Source of the DNA: Basidiobolus meristosporus CBS 931.73
Lineage: Eukaryota > Basidiobolomycota > Basidiobolomycetes > Basidiobolales > Basidiobolaceae
Assembly: GCA_002104905.1 (NCBI GenBank)
Contig: MCFE01000406.1
Location: forward strand, 16,489-80,488
Reading direction: 5' to 3'
DNA: 64,000 nucleotides
The position numbers and the translations under genes are program-made. Every line of letters starts with the position of its first letter. The stretch's first letter is position 1. Shown here piece by piece: positions 34,347 to 48,156 of the stretch. The notes below the pieces were generated by a model. The model saw only the letters and a list, made by a program, of their open reading frames with translations. It searched no databases and was not told the origin of the DNA.

Positions 34347-36171
34347 TCAATTGTTTTTTTGGAGCCTAGCCTTTAATTGCTGCTGGTAAAGACTAGCTGG
34401 CTCCACGCGCTTTCCCATGCTCTCGTACCAACCTTCAGGCTTCTCTCCAAATGCCGCCCGAAGCTTTTCCCCTACCTGGCCCACTGCGAAGTTCTGTGCG
34501 GTGGGAGGCTTCTGAACAATGACACTCCCTTCACAGTTCCAGAGCATGTAGTTTGCACCCGACCATCCATGCCCGCTACCCATGTAGCCACGGTATTGGA
34601 CAGCAATCGATGATTTCACATTGTCAAAGAGCCCTCCAACAGACCAGCGCATGTGAGGCTCTATTCAGAAAACAGATTCAAATAAATCATCAATGCCAAT
34701 AGATATGGAATCCATGTAGACGAGGACACTTACCGCTCGTAGCAATGTCCCTTTCGGACTGACAATCATGGAAAACGTTGGGGCCTGTTATTTGAGATCC
34801 AACAATAAACGGATGTCTGGCATCAGTAGCACGACATTGTTTGTAGAGGATTCGCTCACTTCCTGCTGCAATGTAGTAGGCGTATCGATAACTACCATCA
34901 ATGGAGGAGACTGGCTCGCTATAAGTACAGTCTTGCACGGTGACTTGTAGGGATGCTTGGGTTGTAATGAAGTAATCGAAATGACGTCCAGTAACCCCGC
35001 GGACCCAACAATTCACGCAGCTTTTGACGTGCACAAATCCAAGTGCGTGGTTGTCGTCTGCTAAATAGGTCTCACCATTCTCGAGTTTTTTGGTGACGGT
35101 ATTATCGTAAGCAGCAACCCCGTTGAGATATTCTACTCCGACATGCTCGAGTCTCTCTGGGTAGGTGTACTTTGCGATCCAGCCACCACCCCATCTCTGA
35201 TTTATACTGGTGGTCAGAGGCGCGTCAAAAGTGATGGTACCGGCGTCGTTGTCGACTTCTTTCACTTTCCTTGTAAAGTAGAGATCGAAAGGCTTCCAGT
35301 CATACGAGTTCCTGTTGTTGGGGTCGTGCCAGGACAGGGTATCCATACCAATTTCATGGATCCAGTCCCAATTACCATAGCGCGCAATGACTATATCATC
35401 ACCAGCGGCAAACTTTCTTGAATCCTTGGTAGTTAACTGAATCTGAGTGGCACCCAAAGGAACATACTTCTGCATGATAGGTGCTTGGCTTCTACGATTC
35501 ACTACAAATCTGGCTTTTGTATCGATGGTGAAGGTGTACAAGCGATCCTTGAAAGTCGAAACAACTGTGGTGTTGCCGTTCTTATCACCACGGATGATAA
35601 TCCCGCTGGCACCTATGTTGATGACCTTGTTAACGGTGAAAACACCTGAACGCAGGAACAAGGCGCCCCGATACTTGGTTTTAGGGTCGATTGGGGCAGC
35701 TGCGATTTTCTGGATAGCCTCTTGGATTCTAGCCGTATCATCACCATTGGAAGGGTCTAGAGTCTCTAATGTAGGTATGTCCTCAGGGATATCCTGCTCA
35801 CCATTGTAATAACCAACATAGGAGTAGTCTGGAATAATGTCGCCCTGGTCCGTGAAGGCTTTGTAGTTGATAGCGTTGGTATTAGTATCCACGGTTAGCA
35901 AGTTTGTCTGACCTGCCGTTCCTGTCGGTTGCAGGGTTGAGTGCGGAACTGGGTACTTCGGTGGGAATATGGCTGAGCACCAGAAAGATTCGGAGCAACG
36001 CCAGTGTCCGTAAGATATGGCCCTTAACATGAATAGGAAGAACAAGACCACTCCCACTTGGCAACATCTCTTGACAATAGGCTTGCTATCGCAGCATTTG
36101 AACCAGATGCAGAATATGTCAGACCAGTGAAATCGTCTTTTGTTATTGATGCCGGAATATTCGTAGGACAT
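34347..36171 (-). CDS. Membrane-anchored right-handed beta-helix (pectate-lyase-like) protein
   Basis: Two exons on the minus strand (36171-34734, 34660-34347) give 583 aa. The N-terminal 35 residues are basic and Cys-rich, followed by one membrane segment at about residues 39-54 (VGVVLFFLFMLRAISYG), a type II anchor or uncleaved signal. From about residue 130 on the sequence has the layout of a secreted beta-helix: DDTARIQEAIQKIAAAPID, GALFLRSGVFTVNKVINIGA and SGIIIRGDKNG, then rungs such as GVEYLNGVAAYDN, HALGFVHVKSCVNCWVRGVT and TQASLQVTVQDCTYSEPVSS. No catalytic triad can be named, so the substrate (if any) is unknown. The fold resembles bacterial and fungal pectate-lyase-superfamily proteins. 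Confidence 0.75.
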
Positions 36172-36806
36172 GATGGTATACGTGGGATTAGGGAAGCAAC
36201 AGAGTGAAAAGAGCAGTCTTGTGAAGACCTGTTCAAGGAGTAGGTAATGTTGAAAAAAACTGAACTCGTTATTACATTTCGAATTTCCTCGTATCACCTC
36301 CCGTTAATGAATATTAGAATTAATATAGATATTTGTAACGTATACTGTAGAGGCACCAATCCACTCTCGAGGCTAAATAAAGATGTGGCCAATATCGGCT
36401 GTCACTTTCTATTTTCGCCACTCACATGATTGAAGTTGAAGGTGTCATGAGCAATATGTGGGTGCATATTCTTAATAAAGATTTGATGAAGCCATTAGCA
36501 CAATTATTGCTATTTTGTAGGCGTCATCTCCAGCCTCAAAAGAGTGCGTAGCGCAGTATCGCAGAAAAGCCGATGGAAAACTGGCCAATTTCCCTCGTAA
36601 CTCGGCGTTGAATTGAGATGTGTATTTTTTTGCGCAATATAAAGATAAATGAACATCAAACGGTTGGGGAATTGTATGGCTAACAGTAAAACGAATTATT
36701 TGCGTGAGGATGTGGTTATGTTTCCTACTAAAAATGGTTCCTTCGGTTCAACAAAACAAAGTAGAAAGCTGGAGAATGTATAATGGCCAATTATCGACGA
36801 GCGGTT
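36172..36806. other. Intergenic spacer
   Basis: Promoter side of the beta-helix gene (minus) and 3' flank of ARF1 (minus). No feature recognised. Confidence 0.5.
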
Positions 36807-37586
<780 letters not shown>

Positions 37587-38530
37587 GTTACGCTTAGTGG
37601 TATTTGAAGATCGATTAGGTAAGACAAATATTTGGGGAGTAGTTACAAACGAATCTGAGGCTGTCTGTATCTGGGTTTAGAACACGAAAAGAACAACAGA
37701 GCAGAGTGAAGTTAAAAAAAAGTGTTAAGAGGTTGTAGTTTATTTGGAAGAAACTAGGGCTAGTGTTATGCGAATATCAGATTCGAGGCCATCAACCGCT
37801 GGACCCTAGTAAATACATGTATAGTTTATCAAATCGACTCAAATAACTAGCATCCACGAATTATTCAAATAGGCAATGATTTATCACGGTAACATCTTTT
37901 GATGGTTGACGTCTGATCTATGGCCCCTTTACTCAATTGTTCAGGTTTATGAGCTCAGCAACCCTCGTAAAACCTGATGCCGCTACTGTCTTTACAATAA
38001 CCAGTCACGCTAATTCCACAGCAGATACCAATAAAAAGCAGACCCGTCGTCGAACTTGCAGCTTCTCGGCTTGCTCAGCAGTGTTTCCATATTGGTACGA
38101 GGAATGCAGTGTTACCTGACCCAGAGACGCAACCAACCCTTACAGCTATGCTACATAGGAAGCGTGTCACCGCAGTGCACACGGGTATGTCCATCCAATT
38201 GCATTCTCGACCAGAGATATCTCAGACGCTTATAATATCTGTATAGACTGTCTGCCGATGCCTAACCAGCTGTTGAGCCTCCAAATTGACTTTATGGGTT
38301 TATTTTGAATACACTGCTTGGAGACAGAAATGGTAGATTATTGCAAGTTTTGGTTATTTGTTACAGGATCGCCTAGGTGTACAAAATCTATGAGGTTAAG
38401 AAGGGGAGTTGCATCACTGGTTATCAAAAAAAATCCTTAGGCTAGATCAACCATGTAAACAAAAGGAATTGAGATGTATAAAACTGCACGGGTTAATCAT
38501 CAAACAAGTTCAGACGGCTTTCACGAATCG
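37587..38530. other. Intergenic, no gene seen
   Basis: Promoter of ARF1 and 3' flank of the aquaporin gene. No feature recognised. Confidence 0.5.
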
Positions 38531-39430
38531 TTAATTGAACTGTTTGTTGGGCTTGGAGCATGCGAAGAATTCGTAGATAAATCCTCCAACAATGGCTCCC
38601 AGAGCAGGTGCAACCCATAGGACCCAGAAGATATGATCACCTCCGGTCCATGGGATACTCTCCCAACCAGCAATCGACATGAAAATTCTAGGACCCATGT
38701 CACGTGCCGGATTCATGTTAAAGCCGGTCAGAGAGCCGAAGCTGAGCCCAATACCACACATCATCATACCCAGTGCCAGGGGAGTATAATGGGTTGCACC
38801 AATGTTCATGCGATCAGTAATTGCAAAAATACAGAGTGCAAAGAAGGCGGTATCAATGAATTCGGCGTAGAAGGCGGTACCAATCGTCATATATTCCGGA
38901 AGAAAGGCCACAAAGAGACCAGCAGACTCGATATCGCGAGTTCCCTTGTCAAATCTGACGATTTGTGCATGGAAATAGGTGAAGTTCAACAAAGCGGAGC
39001 AAAATGCGCCGAAGACTTGAGCAATTATATACCATGGGACTTTTTTCCACGGGAAGCCACGGTTAACTGCCATTGAAAGGGTGATGGCTGGGTTAACATG
39101 TCCCCCAGAGATACCATTGCACATGAAATGCCCAAGCATGAAGGCGAAGCCGACACCCCAAGGGATAGTGTTTCCAACGATGGAGTAGCCTCCAATCTCC
39201 ATTTTGCATTGCTGAACAACCCCGATGATGAAGCTAATAAACACAAATGTACCCAAGAATTCACCCAAGTATTCTCGGTATGTAGAGCGGAAGTTCCCTA
39301 AGACACCAGCACTCAAAAACCGTTGCATGCTTGAAAGCTCCTGTACACTGACTTCGGTAGCGAACGCTTCGCCCTTTGAGTTGCTAATGCCTTGAGTAGA
39401 ATCGTAGACTGCTATGCGTTCCTCGGCCAT
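38531..39430 (-). CDS. Aquaglyceroporin (MIP family)
   Basis: A single exon gives 299 aa. The two NPA boxes are present: GGHVNPAITL and GFNMNPARDMGPR. The Asp after NPAR is typical of the glycerol-conducting (GlpF-like) branch. Six hydrophobic helices are seen, with the family turns EYLGEFLGTFVFISFIIGVV and YAEFIDTAFFALCIFAI. The N-terminus is cytosolic and polar (about 50 aa). It should be a plasma-membrane channel for glycerol, water or other small polyols. The in-frame ATG at 39,430 is preferred over upstream possibilities because a TATA element sits just ahead of it and the upstream residues are not conserved. Confidence 0.94.
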   Translation of the reverse strand: MAEERIAVYDSTQGISNSKGEAFATEVSVQELSSMQRFLSAGVLGNFRSTYREYLGEFLGTFVFISFIIGVVQQCKMEIGGYSIVGNTIPWGVGFAFMLGHFMCNGISGGHVNPAITLSMAVNRGFPWKKVPWYIIAQVFGAFCSALLNFTYFHAQIVRFDKGTRDIESAGLFVAFLPEYMTIGTAFYAEFIDTAFFALCIFAITDRMNIGATHYTPLALGMMMCGIGLSFGSLTGFNMNPARDMGPRIFMSIAGWESIPWTGGDHIFWVLWVAPALGAIVGGFIYEFFACSKPNKQFN

Positions 39431-39477
39431 TGCTGTTTGAGATTTGTGGATGATGTTAATCGTGCTGCAACAACCTG

Positions 39478-39488
39478 CTTTTATATCA
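39478..39488 (-). promoter_or_regulatory. TATA box of the aquaglyceroporin gene
   Basis: GATATAAAAG on the minus strand, about 50-58 bp upstream of the ATG at 39,430. Confidence 0.5.
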
Positions 39489-40737
39489 TTTCGAGCCGTA
39501 TAGCACACACTTTCCCTATGCTTCCATTTATGGCTTCTCCAATCGTATTTGTATGCTGAATTATTTCGTAAAATGAATTCGGATATATTCCCAGTTGTTG
39601 GAGAACCAGGGTTACCAAGTTAGTTCGAAAACTTGGCGAACTTTCCTTTCTTGCCACGATCTTTTATTTCTCGACCTTCCAACTTGCCAGATTTTCAATA
39701 ATGGCGATTCCTGCGTATCTCTTCCTTCCTCTGAAGTAGAGCGTACTGTTACTGTTACTGTAATACTAACATTCCAGCAATTTGAATACTACCTACATAC
39801 CCTAACGTGACAGTTAGCTAAAGGCTATGTGAACAGCTGTAGAATAGGAAGTAGAAAGTAGAATGATCCACAATAGACTTTTCATTCTGTTTTCGTACAA
39901 TGGGTATTCAAGCCTCCGTAAGATGATTTATCAAACTGTATAGATCCCTAAATACCTCACCTCGATGGAATAGTTGCTAGGAATAGACTAGTAATAATGG
40001 AATTATAGATAAACCCTATTCCGATCATTAGTTTTTAACTCCATGTTAAAAAAGAATTCTAAACACATGCCTACTTTTACGCGAGTAGTATAGTTTATGC
40101 TCTGGATCTGGATTACATATTGGTATTGAATGGGGGGTTGATAAAAACCCTTCCATATATATCAATAAGCTTGGCGGGATGGAAAAATATTCTTTCCAAC
40201 TTTCTTGTGATCAAGTTAAAACTCGGTTATCAACATACGAAGTTGGCCATTCAAAATTGTAAATGGCTAGATAGAAAGATTAGATCATACCAAAAGGAGA
40301 TTTAACAAATAACACCGGTATCAAATCAAGATCTGTATTCCACTGATGACATTATTCCAGAATTTTAAGGTTTCCTACAGAATGCGGGTGTTGGAGTCAA
40401 AAAAATTACTCTCAGGTAAAAGCCGATCGGCATTTCGGTTGAATTGATTTGGGATTACAGTTCGAAAAATTTTCTCTTGTAAAATTAGTTGAATTATGAC
40501 TCTACGTATTCACCCATACGGTATTCAACTAAATCTTGAGAATACGTAAAGTTAATCAAATAGTTAAATAGGAAGTCATTAATATTCGTTATTTGGCGAA
40601 TTTCGTTAACACCAAAAAGGATGCTAGTTAATATTAGAAATGATGCTAAACCATCTTTAATGCCTAAGCTCCGCTTCTTCATAGTACGATACAGTGTAGA
40701 TCTATGCTATAACATGATCACTATATCTCAACCCAGC
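39489..40737. other. AT-rich intergenic sequence left of the inverted repeat
   Basis: No gene seen. It becomes strongly AT-rich from about 40,000. It marks the end of the gene-dense arm. Confidence 0.5.
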
Positions 40738-42260
40738 GAAAGGGGAAGGATGCAACAGAGGAGGCGCTGGGTGATTGACGCCAGTCCTACATCCATCCCA
40801 TTGATTGACGAGGTCGCTGATGGATGATGTATTGTTACAGAATTGTGATCATTGGACAGATTATTGGTTTGTAGTGTGTTTGTAAAACGATGTGTCAATC
40901 TTGCTCCCCCTCCCCTACCCTGATATTGGTGACAGAGCGAGTGATTTGCCACTGGTCTAAACTGAGGCATGCACAGCTTGGATCAACCAGAGATCACCAC
41001 TCACTCTTCAGAACTAACACCCATTGCTCCCTCGTAACAACCACCCTCACCCTCACCCCCACCGTCGCTTTCTCCGTTCTCCGTTCTCATGACCATTGCC
41101 AGCCGTTAGTAATCCAATATCTCAATACTCTTCCTGCGTGATTTCCAAGCATCGGCAAGGTATCTAGGTGCTGGTACAAGCTCCACTCACCCCTTTCCTG
41201 CGTCAGAGCATTTCTGGAAATAATGGGTCACAGTGGCGTACATCCTGATCTCTAGGGTCACTATGTGCTAATCAAGATCTCATTCCACCCTACGATTGAC
41301 CTTTAACCAGAAATTTAATCTATTCCCGAAACAATCAGATCAGCTCAGAATTGATCTGATCGAATCCCGCTGTCCTTGCATTGGTGCCTCGGATGCAGTT
41401 TGACTATCTATGTCTCCACCCAATTCCCAACTATTCTGTGCGATATGTGCTAATGATGCAAACACCAACGCCAACGCTAATGTTAGCGCCAATCCTGACG
41501 CTGGTGTTGCTGCTAATCAGGAGAGAGGGATGCAGATACTACTGCAGTGGCCAGGAGTGGTTCTCGGTGCTGATGTCTTTGACATGGGCTTGGAAAGGGG
41601 AGTGACCAAGGTGAAAGGAAGGCTTCTCTCCTGTAATCGGACCCTACCATGCATGCATCATCATTACCTCACTCATATCTCATATCTCGCATTTCACATC
41701 TCTCACCTCTCACCTCTCACCCTACCCTTCACCCTTCGCCCTCCTTTCTCCCATGATTCATTTCCACCTGGCTGTGTCTGATAGAATATTTGCTCGCCCG
41801 CCTAGCTGCCTATCAGCAATCTGGAATGGGGCTGATCATCCTTGTTTCACGCTGATCCAAGCTCTGATCCCACCACTGACCCTTACTCACATCCCAACTC
41901 CGACTCTGGCTCCCATCTTCCCATCCCCTTCCTTTCGCTTCCCTTCCCTTCTCTTCCCTTCGACTCGCACTCATTAATGGCTGTGGTGTGAGAGACCTCG
42001 AACGTCTCAGGAGACCCACACCGAGCTCATGTCAAAGGCCAACACTGACACTAGCACCAGCACCAGCACCAGCACCGTGCTGTTACCCTTCTTGATTAGA
42101 ATCCCGGCCAATCACGGAGATTATTTGGGAATGAATGAGTGGAGGTCGGCATCAGTGCATGGATTCGCTCAGGGCAGCCATTAAATGAGTGTGAGTGTAA
42201 GGTCAGCTTTCCATCAATTTGACAGAATGAGCATGGCACGAAGATCGAATCAGATCTGAT
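40738..42260 (+). repeat. Left arm of a 1.53-kb inverted repeat
   Basis: The sequence from GAAAGGGGAAGGAT (40,738) to CAGATCTGAT (42,260) recurs in reverse complement at 48,157-49,686. Identity is high throughout, with scattered substitutions (several at CpG, for example GCGTGATT versus GCATGATT) and small indels near 41,715. The arm has polypyrimidine runs (41,040-41,090, 41,700-41,750, 41,920-41,970), a CCAGCA-type hexamer repeat at about 42,043-42,077, and a hairpin at about 41,987-42,012. Open frames inside it are alike in both arms but have low-complexity products, so I do not call a gene. Confidence 0.93.
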
Positions 42261-43171
42261 TGAATCTACGGATATGATGAGATAAGGGTTGAATCAATTC
42301 CAGTCATTATTGTAATTTCGGGTTGATGTGGACCTTTTACATACGCTATACTATCCAAAGGTTTCTTTGTAGCATGAATATATGAGCATGCGCATAATAT
42401 CCAAGCCATACGCCGCCGATAAACGATCAGGGGGATTCCAAAATGATTACACCTACCACTTCAACTACATGTGAGTAACCAATGTATTACGATCAAGTTT
42501 CGCCGCCCAATAACCTTGGTGATGGGGGTTTATCCAGTGGCTGATTTTGTACTTGTGTCTGACAAAAACCAAGGATGCATTCCATATTAGTTCTCACTAA
42601 CGCTGTGCACCAATTTTCGTACGGCATTCTACTTCTCAGAAATATTCCATGACCAACCTCAATGATGTGATACATGGGTTTCCTTTTCCTAGGTAGCTGC
42701 TCGTATATAGGAATTCGAGATGCAAGTACGCTCAGGTAAGCGTCTACGAGTTACTAGGAATGGCATCTATGCAACTCCAATTATTGCTGCATTTTGCAGA
42801 CACATTCATCCCTGTTCAACACGTGGTGGGTCGAAAGAATCCAAACATTCGCATGTTGACATTGTGTGACTTGAAATAACTTCACCATCTCAAATCTATT
42901 GATGGAGTTAGAGAGCATACAGGAATATTACAATTAATAGGTCAACCGATTCGTAATTGTGAACCGAACAATAATTGGCCATGTAAATCTATGGATATGG
43001 TGGTGAGCGTTGAAAATTGTGTTGGGTGTGCCTGGGTTATCCACAGTGTATGCGTGAAAAAAGCGGATCTTGATAATTATATACATGAGCAAAGCAAGAG
43101 AAAGATCCAATATCAAAAAGAGAAACCAAATTATGAATGAGTGCATAAAAATTTCTGTGCTCTAGTCACAC
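42261..43171. other. Spacer inside the inverted repeat, left of the velvet gene
   Basis: About 0.9 kb, no gene recognised; 3' flank of the velvet gene. Confidence 0.5.
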
Positions 43172-44506
43172 CTAATGGCATTTTGCTGCAGAGTGAGGAA
43201 TCTTTCGTTCCCTTAGATACGAATCAAACAGAAGTTCAAATGATTGCTCCTCATCTTTAGTGAAAGATGATCTTCTCCCGGGCATTTCTTCACCTTGATT
43301 TAGCCGGAATTCTAAGCGTCGTTCTCTAAATATTTCCTTGATCTCATTTGGTACAGATAGGGGTTTGAACGTATGAGTATCTCTAAGAATCGACCGTGAA
43401 TTGTTCGAGGCTTTCGAGTCTGACTCCGAGCTTGTAATAGATTGGCTGCGCTCAACAGCTGGAAAGCCTCCATTCTCTACGGGTGGTTGTGCCGCAGTAG
43501 CGGAGATTCTGCGGTGCTGTGATGGATATGCTGTTTCACCTGTGGCCTTACGTTTTACCGGGTTGCTCTCTAAGGAGTCTTCAGAATTATGCCGACTGTA
43601 ATGAAGGATCTCTTTGATCAGATTGCAGCAATTTACAACAGAAAGTACATGCAGCAACTTACGCTTTGGACCTATACTCTTTGCGAATCCGGATGCGAAC
43701 GCCTTGATCTGAGAAGGATCTTGAGAGAAATGTTGATTCAGCCATCCCTGGAAAGAGTTTCGGTGGATATACTGTGAATGTATTGGAGAATACGGTGGCC
43801 AGTGGAACTGCGCTGAAGCTAATCAGACACCAATTAGCATCGAGTTATATGAGGTCTACCTACTGTATTACCTACTTGACAATCTCAAATAAACTGAACT
43901 TTAGGCGGAATTGCCCTTCCACTCGAACTGATATATCGGAGAATACGAAGAAACCACCATCTGATTGCATCGTAATACTCTGTTATTGAACGCGCATTTT
44001 GTATCCATGTCTTGACCGTCGACTTACCAGAGTTATCAACATCCTTCAGCTTGTAGAGTGAGGAAACCAAGGTGCCAGTGAGGCTTCTGGGGGAAAGCTG
44101 GGCTGTATTCGAGGGGTGGACAGGAACCAAACTCGCATACATTACAAAGTATGGGTTTTGAAGATAGTCGCTACAAGGGAAGTCAGTCATTCGCCGTAGT
44201 TGGATTCACCATCTTGCAATTATACTTACTCGTTCTCTTCATGTCCATTTATTTTGATTTGAACAATAGGTGGTGGATCAATAGGTCTGCGGTCAACCTT
44301 TTCCTTAGAGCTACATAAACGTGCTTGTTTAGGCTGCTGGCGGACTATAAGAGAGTAGTCTCTGCGAGTGTTCCAAGAGGGTTAAAAACACGCCGTAATG
44401 AAGTATCCGAGGCGAAGCTACTAACCCGCCTGGTTGGTATCCCAAGCTCTTTAGGTCGGGAAGAAATCGGTATCCACTGGAGGCGATGGGATGAGATTTT
44501 GACATC
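43172..44506 (-). CDS. Velvet-domain regulator (VosA/VelB-like)
   Basis: Well-supported exons on the minus strand are 44361 (or 44359)-44230, 44170-44028, 43960-43876, 43818-43663 and 43595-43172. They encode a complete velvet domain: [99 protein letters not shown] and [14 protein letters not shown] Ser-rich tail with the basic motif NPVKRKA, a likely nuclear signal, follows. Velvet proteins are fungal regulators of development, sporulation and secondary metabolism with an NF-kB-like DNA-binding fold. The 5' end is unclear: the only nearby ATG (44,506) does not join in frame through the best donor (GTTAGT at 44,425). A weaker donor (44,421) with acceptor at 44,360 gives 340 aa. The whole gene lies in the loop of the inverted repeat. 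Confidence 0.87.
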
Positions 44507-47500
44507 CTTCTTGGCGTGACGTATGAAAGGGGGACTAAGTGGTGTGGATAATCAAAGTGGTGTAGGAATCGTGGCGGTAAAATTCAATAGATTTGAGTGC
44601 GGTCCCGTTTCTTGAATGGGTGCAAATTATGTTGGAAAGAGATAGGATGGTGGCCTAGGGTTCCAAGGGCAATCAAGCGCTGTCGAATGTGAGATTTGGA
44701 GGCTCAGCAATGATGTAGGTATAAAAGTTGCCAAAAGTGTTAAGGGGGAACGTGCGATTGATTGGCTTTATATAAAGGATGAAGCGATTATTCGTCCTAC
44801 CAGAAATCCTCCGGCAAGCCGTGACCATGGAAAGTCATACATCGTAGATTATGTTGGATGGAGTTTGGCAAATAACTCAATCGATTGAATATAGTAAAAT
44901 GGGGGACCCAAATATGGAAAAATGAGAAATATTGGGTGGAATGCGGATCCAATTACTGCAGCGAGCTTCTGTTAAGAAAAATATACCTTTTTAGTTTAGG
45001 CCCATATTCAGAACAATAATGCTGTTGGAATCCACATTAGGAACCACCAACTGATTTAAGGGTAGGCTTTGATACAGATGGTGTGGTAGAGTTATTCTGT
45101 ACCACAATGAATACTGTCGTATCGTATAACTAAAGTGGAAATAAACCCGGTAGCCTGCTATTCGCTTCGTCAGATGCCCTTTGGTTGAGGCCCCAATATC
45201 AACCATGAAAGCGCTACATTGCGGGATGGTGCGGTGATTAGACCGCTGAAGAGCCATGGGAGATTGCATGAAGGTGATTCTGGAGCGTGAGCCAATTGGA
45301 TCCAGGCGCTCTTACTCTCCCTACTGAGTTGTTCGCCACATCCAAGGCTGATTTACGCTTAGTGGTCTGAAGTTATTTACAACAATGCCGAATCTGATCC
45401 ATCTCGGTCTCAATGTGTTCTATGTGATCATCCTGTGAATCGAGTCCCTTTGACTGCGAACCCAAAACCCCTTCATAGCCTTTCTTATGGCCAAGCAGCA
45501 CTTGCGCCAATCCGCTTATCGTAGCTACCACGATGCGTACGTATCATTAATCAGCAAAACTCTTCCAAGATCTGGGAAACACGAATAATCAAGCTAAGAA
45601 ACGAAATTGTCAGCGCCTTCCGCAACTCTAATCCAATTGAGCTGATTGGCGAATCGAGATTCCTATCCTTCTAAGATTCATGCTTATTCTACCTCCCGCC
45701 CCTAAACAACAAGGCCATAGTCCTCGACATACATGACTGGCCCTTCCCTTCAAATATTAGATCACAACCCACCCGAATTTGACACTTGAGGCAACTGCCT
45801 GTCGCAGAAGTAGTGGGTCATGGTAGCGTTCTAGTCGCTGGTTTCAAAGCTAAGTAATGATCCTGAAAGCAAGGTGATTTGTCTCAATGATTGATATCAT
45901 CATCCACAAATCACCCGATCATCCAGTTTTCTTCGCAAAGCAAGGGATATAATTTGTCTATTTCAGTGCTATCCGAATGGCGCATATACCCCTCTCATAT
46001 AAATTGCGAATGGGATCTTTCACTCTATTCTAGGCTTGGAAATGGCTGATTGCTATTGAAGCTCGACTCGTCATGAGTGTAACTAATTATAGAAGCGCTG
46101 GTAATCTACATATCAAAAGACCAGTCTATCATCTGACAACAAGTCTTACAACCCAATACTGGGTGCGAAAGTGGCAATATCAACTGAGCTATGATAAGGG
46201 ATACGCCCAAGTGAAATCAGGTTGCATTGCTCTGATGCTTATGTCAATATCGGTTTGTTGCCATCAGACCAATTAAAGAGAAAGCCAAGGATTGTACATA
46301 GAATAGTACATAATTAGCTAGAAACCCTGAGTGGCAGCTCCAAGGATTGGTTGTAATCAAGCATTAAAGCAAGTAGGCTGACGATCTCTTTATAGTATTG
46401 GCATTCTATAGGAATCCCCATCCGACACTATGCGCCTACTGTGTGAAGAGTGCTGCAAACACATATGTATTGTTTAGGATCAACCCAGCGTTGCGGATAT
46501 CCCCCGCCGCCTCTGCATACCGTGATCTTTGAATGCTCTTACCAACATCTGTCTCATTCTGATTAGATGTGGCATCCAACAAATCATGGATGTAGCCTGA
46601 GCAGCCACACCAAACAGGGTATATTGAATATCCCTCAAATCTACGTGTGGAACATCTTTGTTTCAAGGAAACCCGATTACTGTATTTGCCCTCATTTCAT
46701 ATTAGTCATCAACCAGAGTTTGTACCAAGCCCAAAGATATCGCTTATACTTATCGTGCTCAGCAACACTGATCGCCAATATCTAAGATTTCGATAATCAA
46801 TCCTCCGGTATTCAAGCTCTGGGCTATCATATACGGAAGTGGTTGGGCTCGGGGGATATTATATATCAGCTTACTGATAATCGTGTGGACTACTGTCTAG
46901 AGAAGATGAAAATTGGTCCTGCTGGAATGAGGGAAGTATACTCAATGCGGAAACCGGGTTTACTCGGTCGAAAAAGAATGTCACCCATCATGCAAACATC
47001 TTGTGGGATATATTAAAATATACCAGCTTCCCGATATTTCTCCTTGGCGTAAACCATCTTGAAAGGAGGAGCATGTAATATGCCGATGCGGCTACGGATT
47101 GACTCGATACATCATCGTTTCTCAGAATAATGGTGATTGAGGTGAAACGAGCCAACTACTGGATTACATCAAATCACCTACTGCTTGATGACCTGCACAT
47201 TGGTTCTCAGAAGGCCAGGGGATTACTTGTTTAGCCAGACCAGTTCCACCAATCGGAATACTATAATTGAGATATCCCATTAGTGACAGTACAGCTGAGG
47301 TACATATTAAATATAGCTAGGTTATTTTCATTGCATGCTACCACACAAACCGAGCGATCTAGACTTCGCAAAGCCAGTTGCAATCGTGATTTTAAATCAA
47401 CACCACCCTTATATTCTAAATAATAAAGGCCGGTCAGTGTGGTGATAAATTACTATAACTTGGGCAAATTGCTCCAGGTGTCATATGCTTTTACATGTGA

Positions 47501-48156
47501 GCAAGGGTTTAGACTTGTGCCAATCTCGCGATGTAAAAGTTTCAGTCTTTGTGAAATTCAAGCATGAGTTTTTAATATCAGTGTATCAGGTGTTCATAAA
47601 TCACGGACTAGTGCTTCAGACTATTATCGGTCAACCCACATACCGGTGACGTAGATATGATATAGGAAGACGCTTTGATACTGATGCACATATATGGTGG
47701 TTGTAATGAATAATCATGACCAGCAGGTTGGTACTTTTAAGGCCTCAACACAGTCTGAAGTCACGCGTACCGAGAGCCTGATATGAAGTATAATGCGCCT
47801 GTATCAGTCCGAATCATAAGGGTTTGGCGTCTATGAGACTGGGTAGTAAATTGTGATTTATATGTGATACTTGGCATTCAACAAACCCTAGCCCTGGTAA
47901 TATTGAGCCACTTGCATACTATGTGCATAATACGATATCCTTCATTTGCGTGCTACAGTGACTTACAACGTATATATATAAGATAATGGGTTGATAGCGG
48001 TACAATTTGTTTTCCTGGATTTTTAAATAAATACCACGTTAAGATGCTCTACGTGTTCTCTGCCGCAGAAGTCCATTATATGTTGTGATGATCGAACCTG
48101 AAGGCTTTGCCACCATTACCATTTAATCCCAATGTGAATCATCCCAATATGTTTTG
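44507..48156. other. Gene-free part of the inverted-repeat loop
   Basis: About 3.6 kb upstream of the velvet gene. Only short, overlapping open frames are present and none matches a family I know. It would hold the velvet promoter. CpG is present at normal frequency, unlike the block at 51,100-58,080. Confidence 0.5.

Noticed and set aside
41410-41781. 123-codon frame in the repeat arm, matched by a 117-codon frame in the other arm (48,661-49,014)
   Set aside because: The match is expected from arm identity. The product is low complexity (Asn/Ala runs, then Ser/His/Leu repeats), other frames are equally open, and the ends differ by indels.
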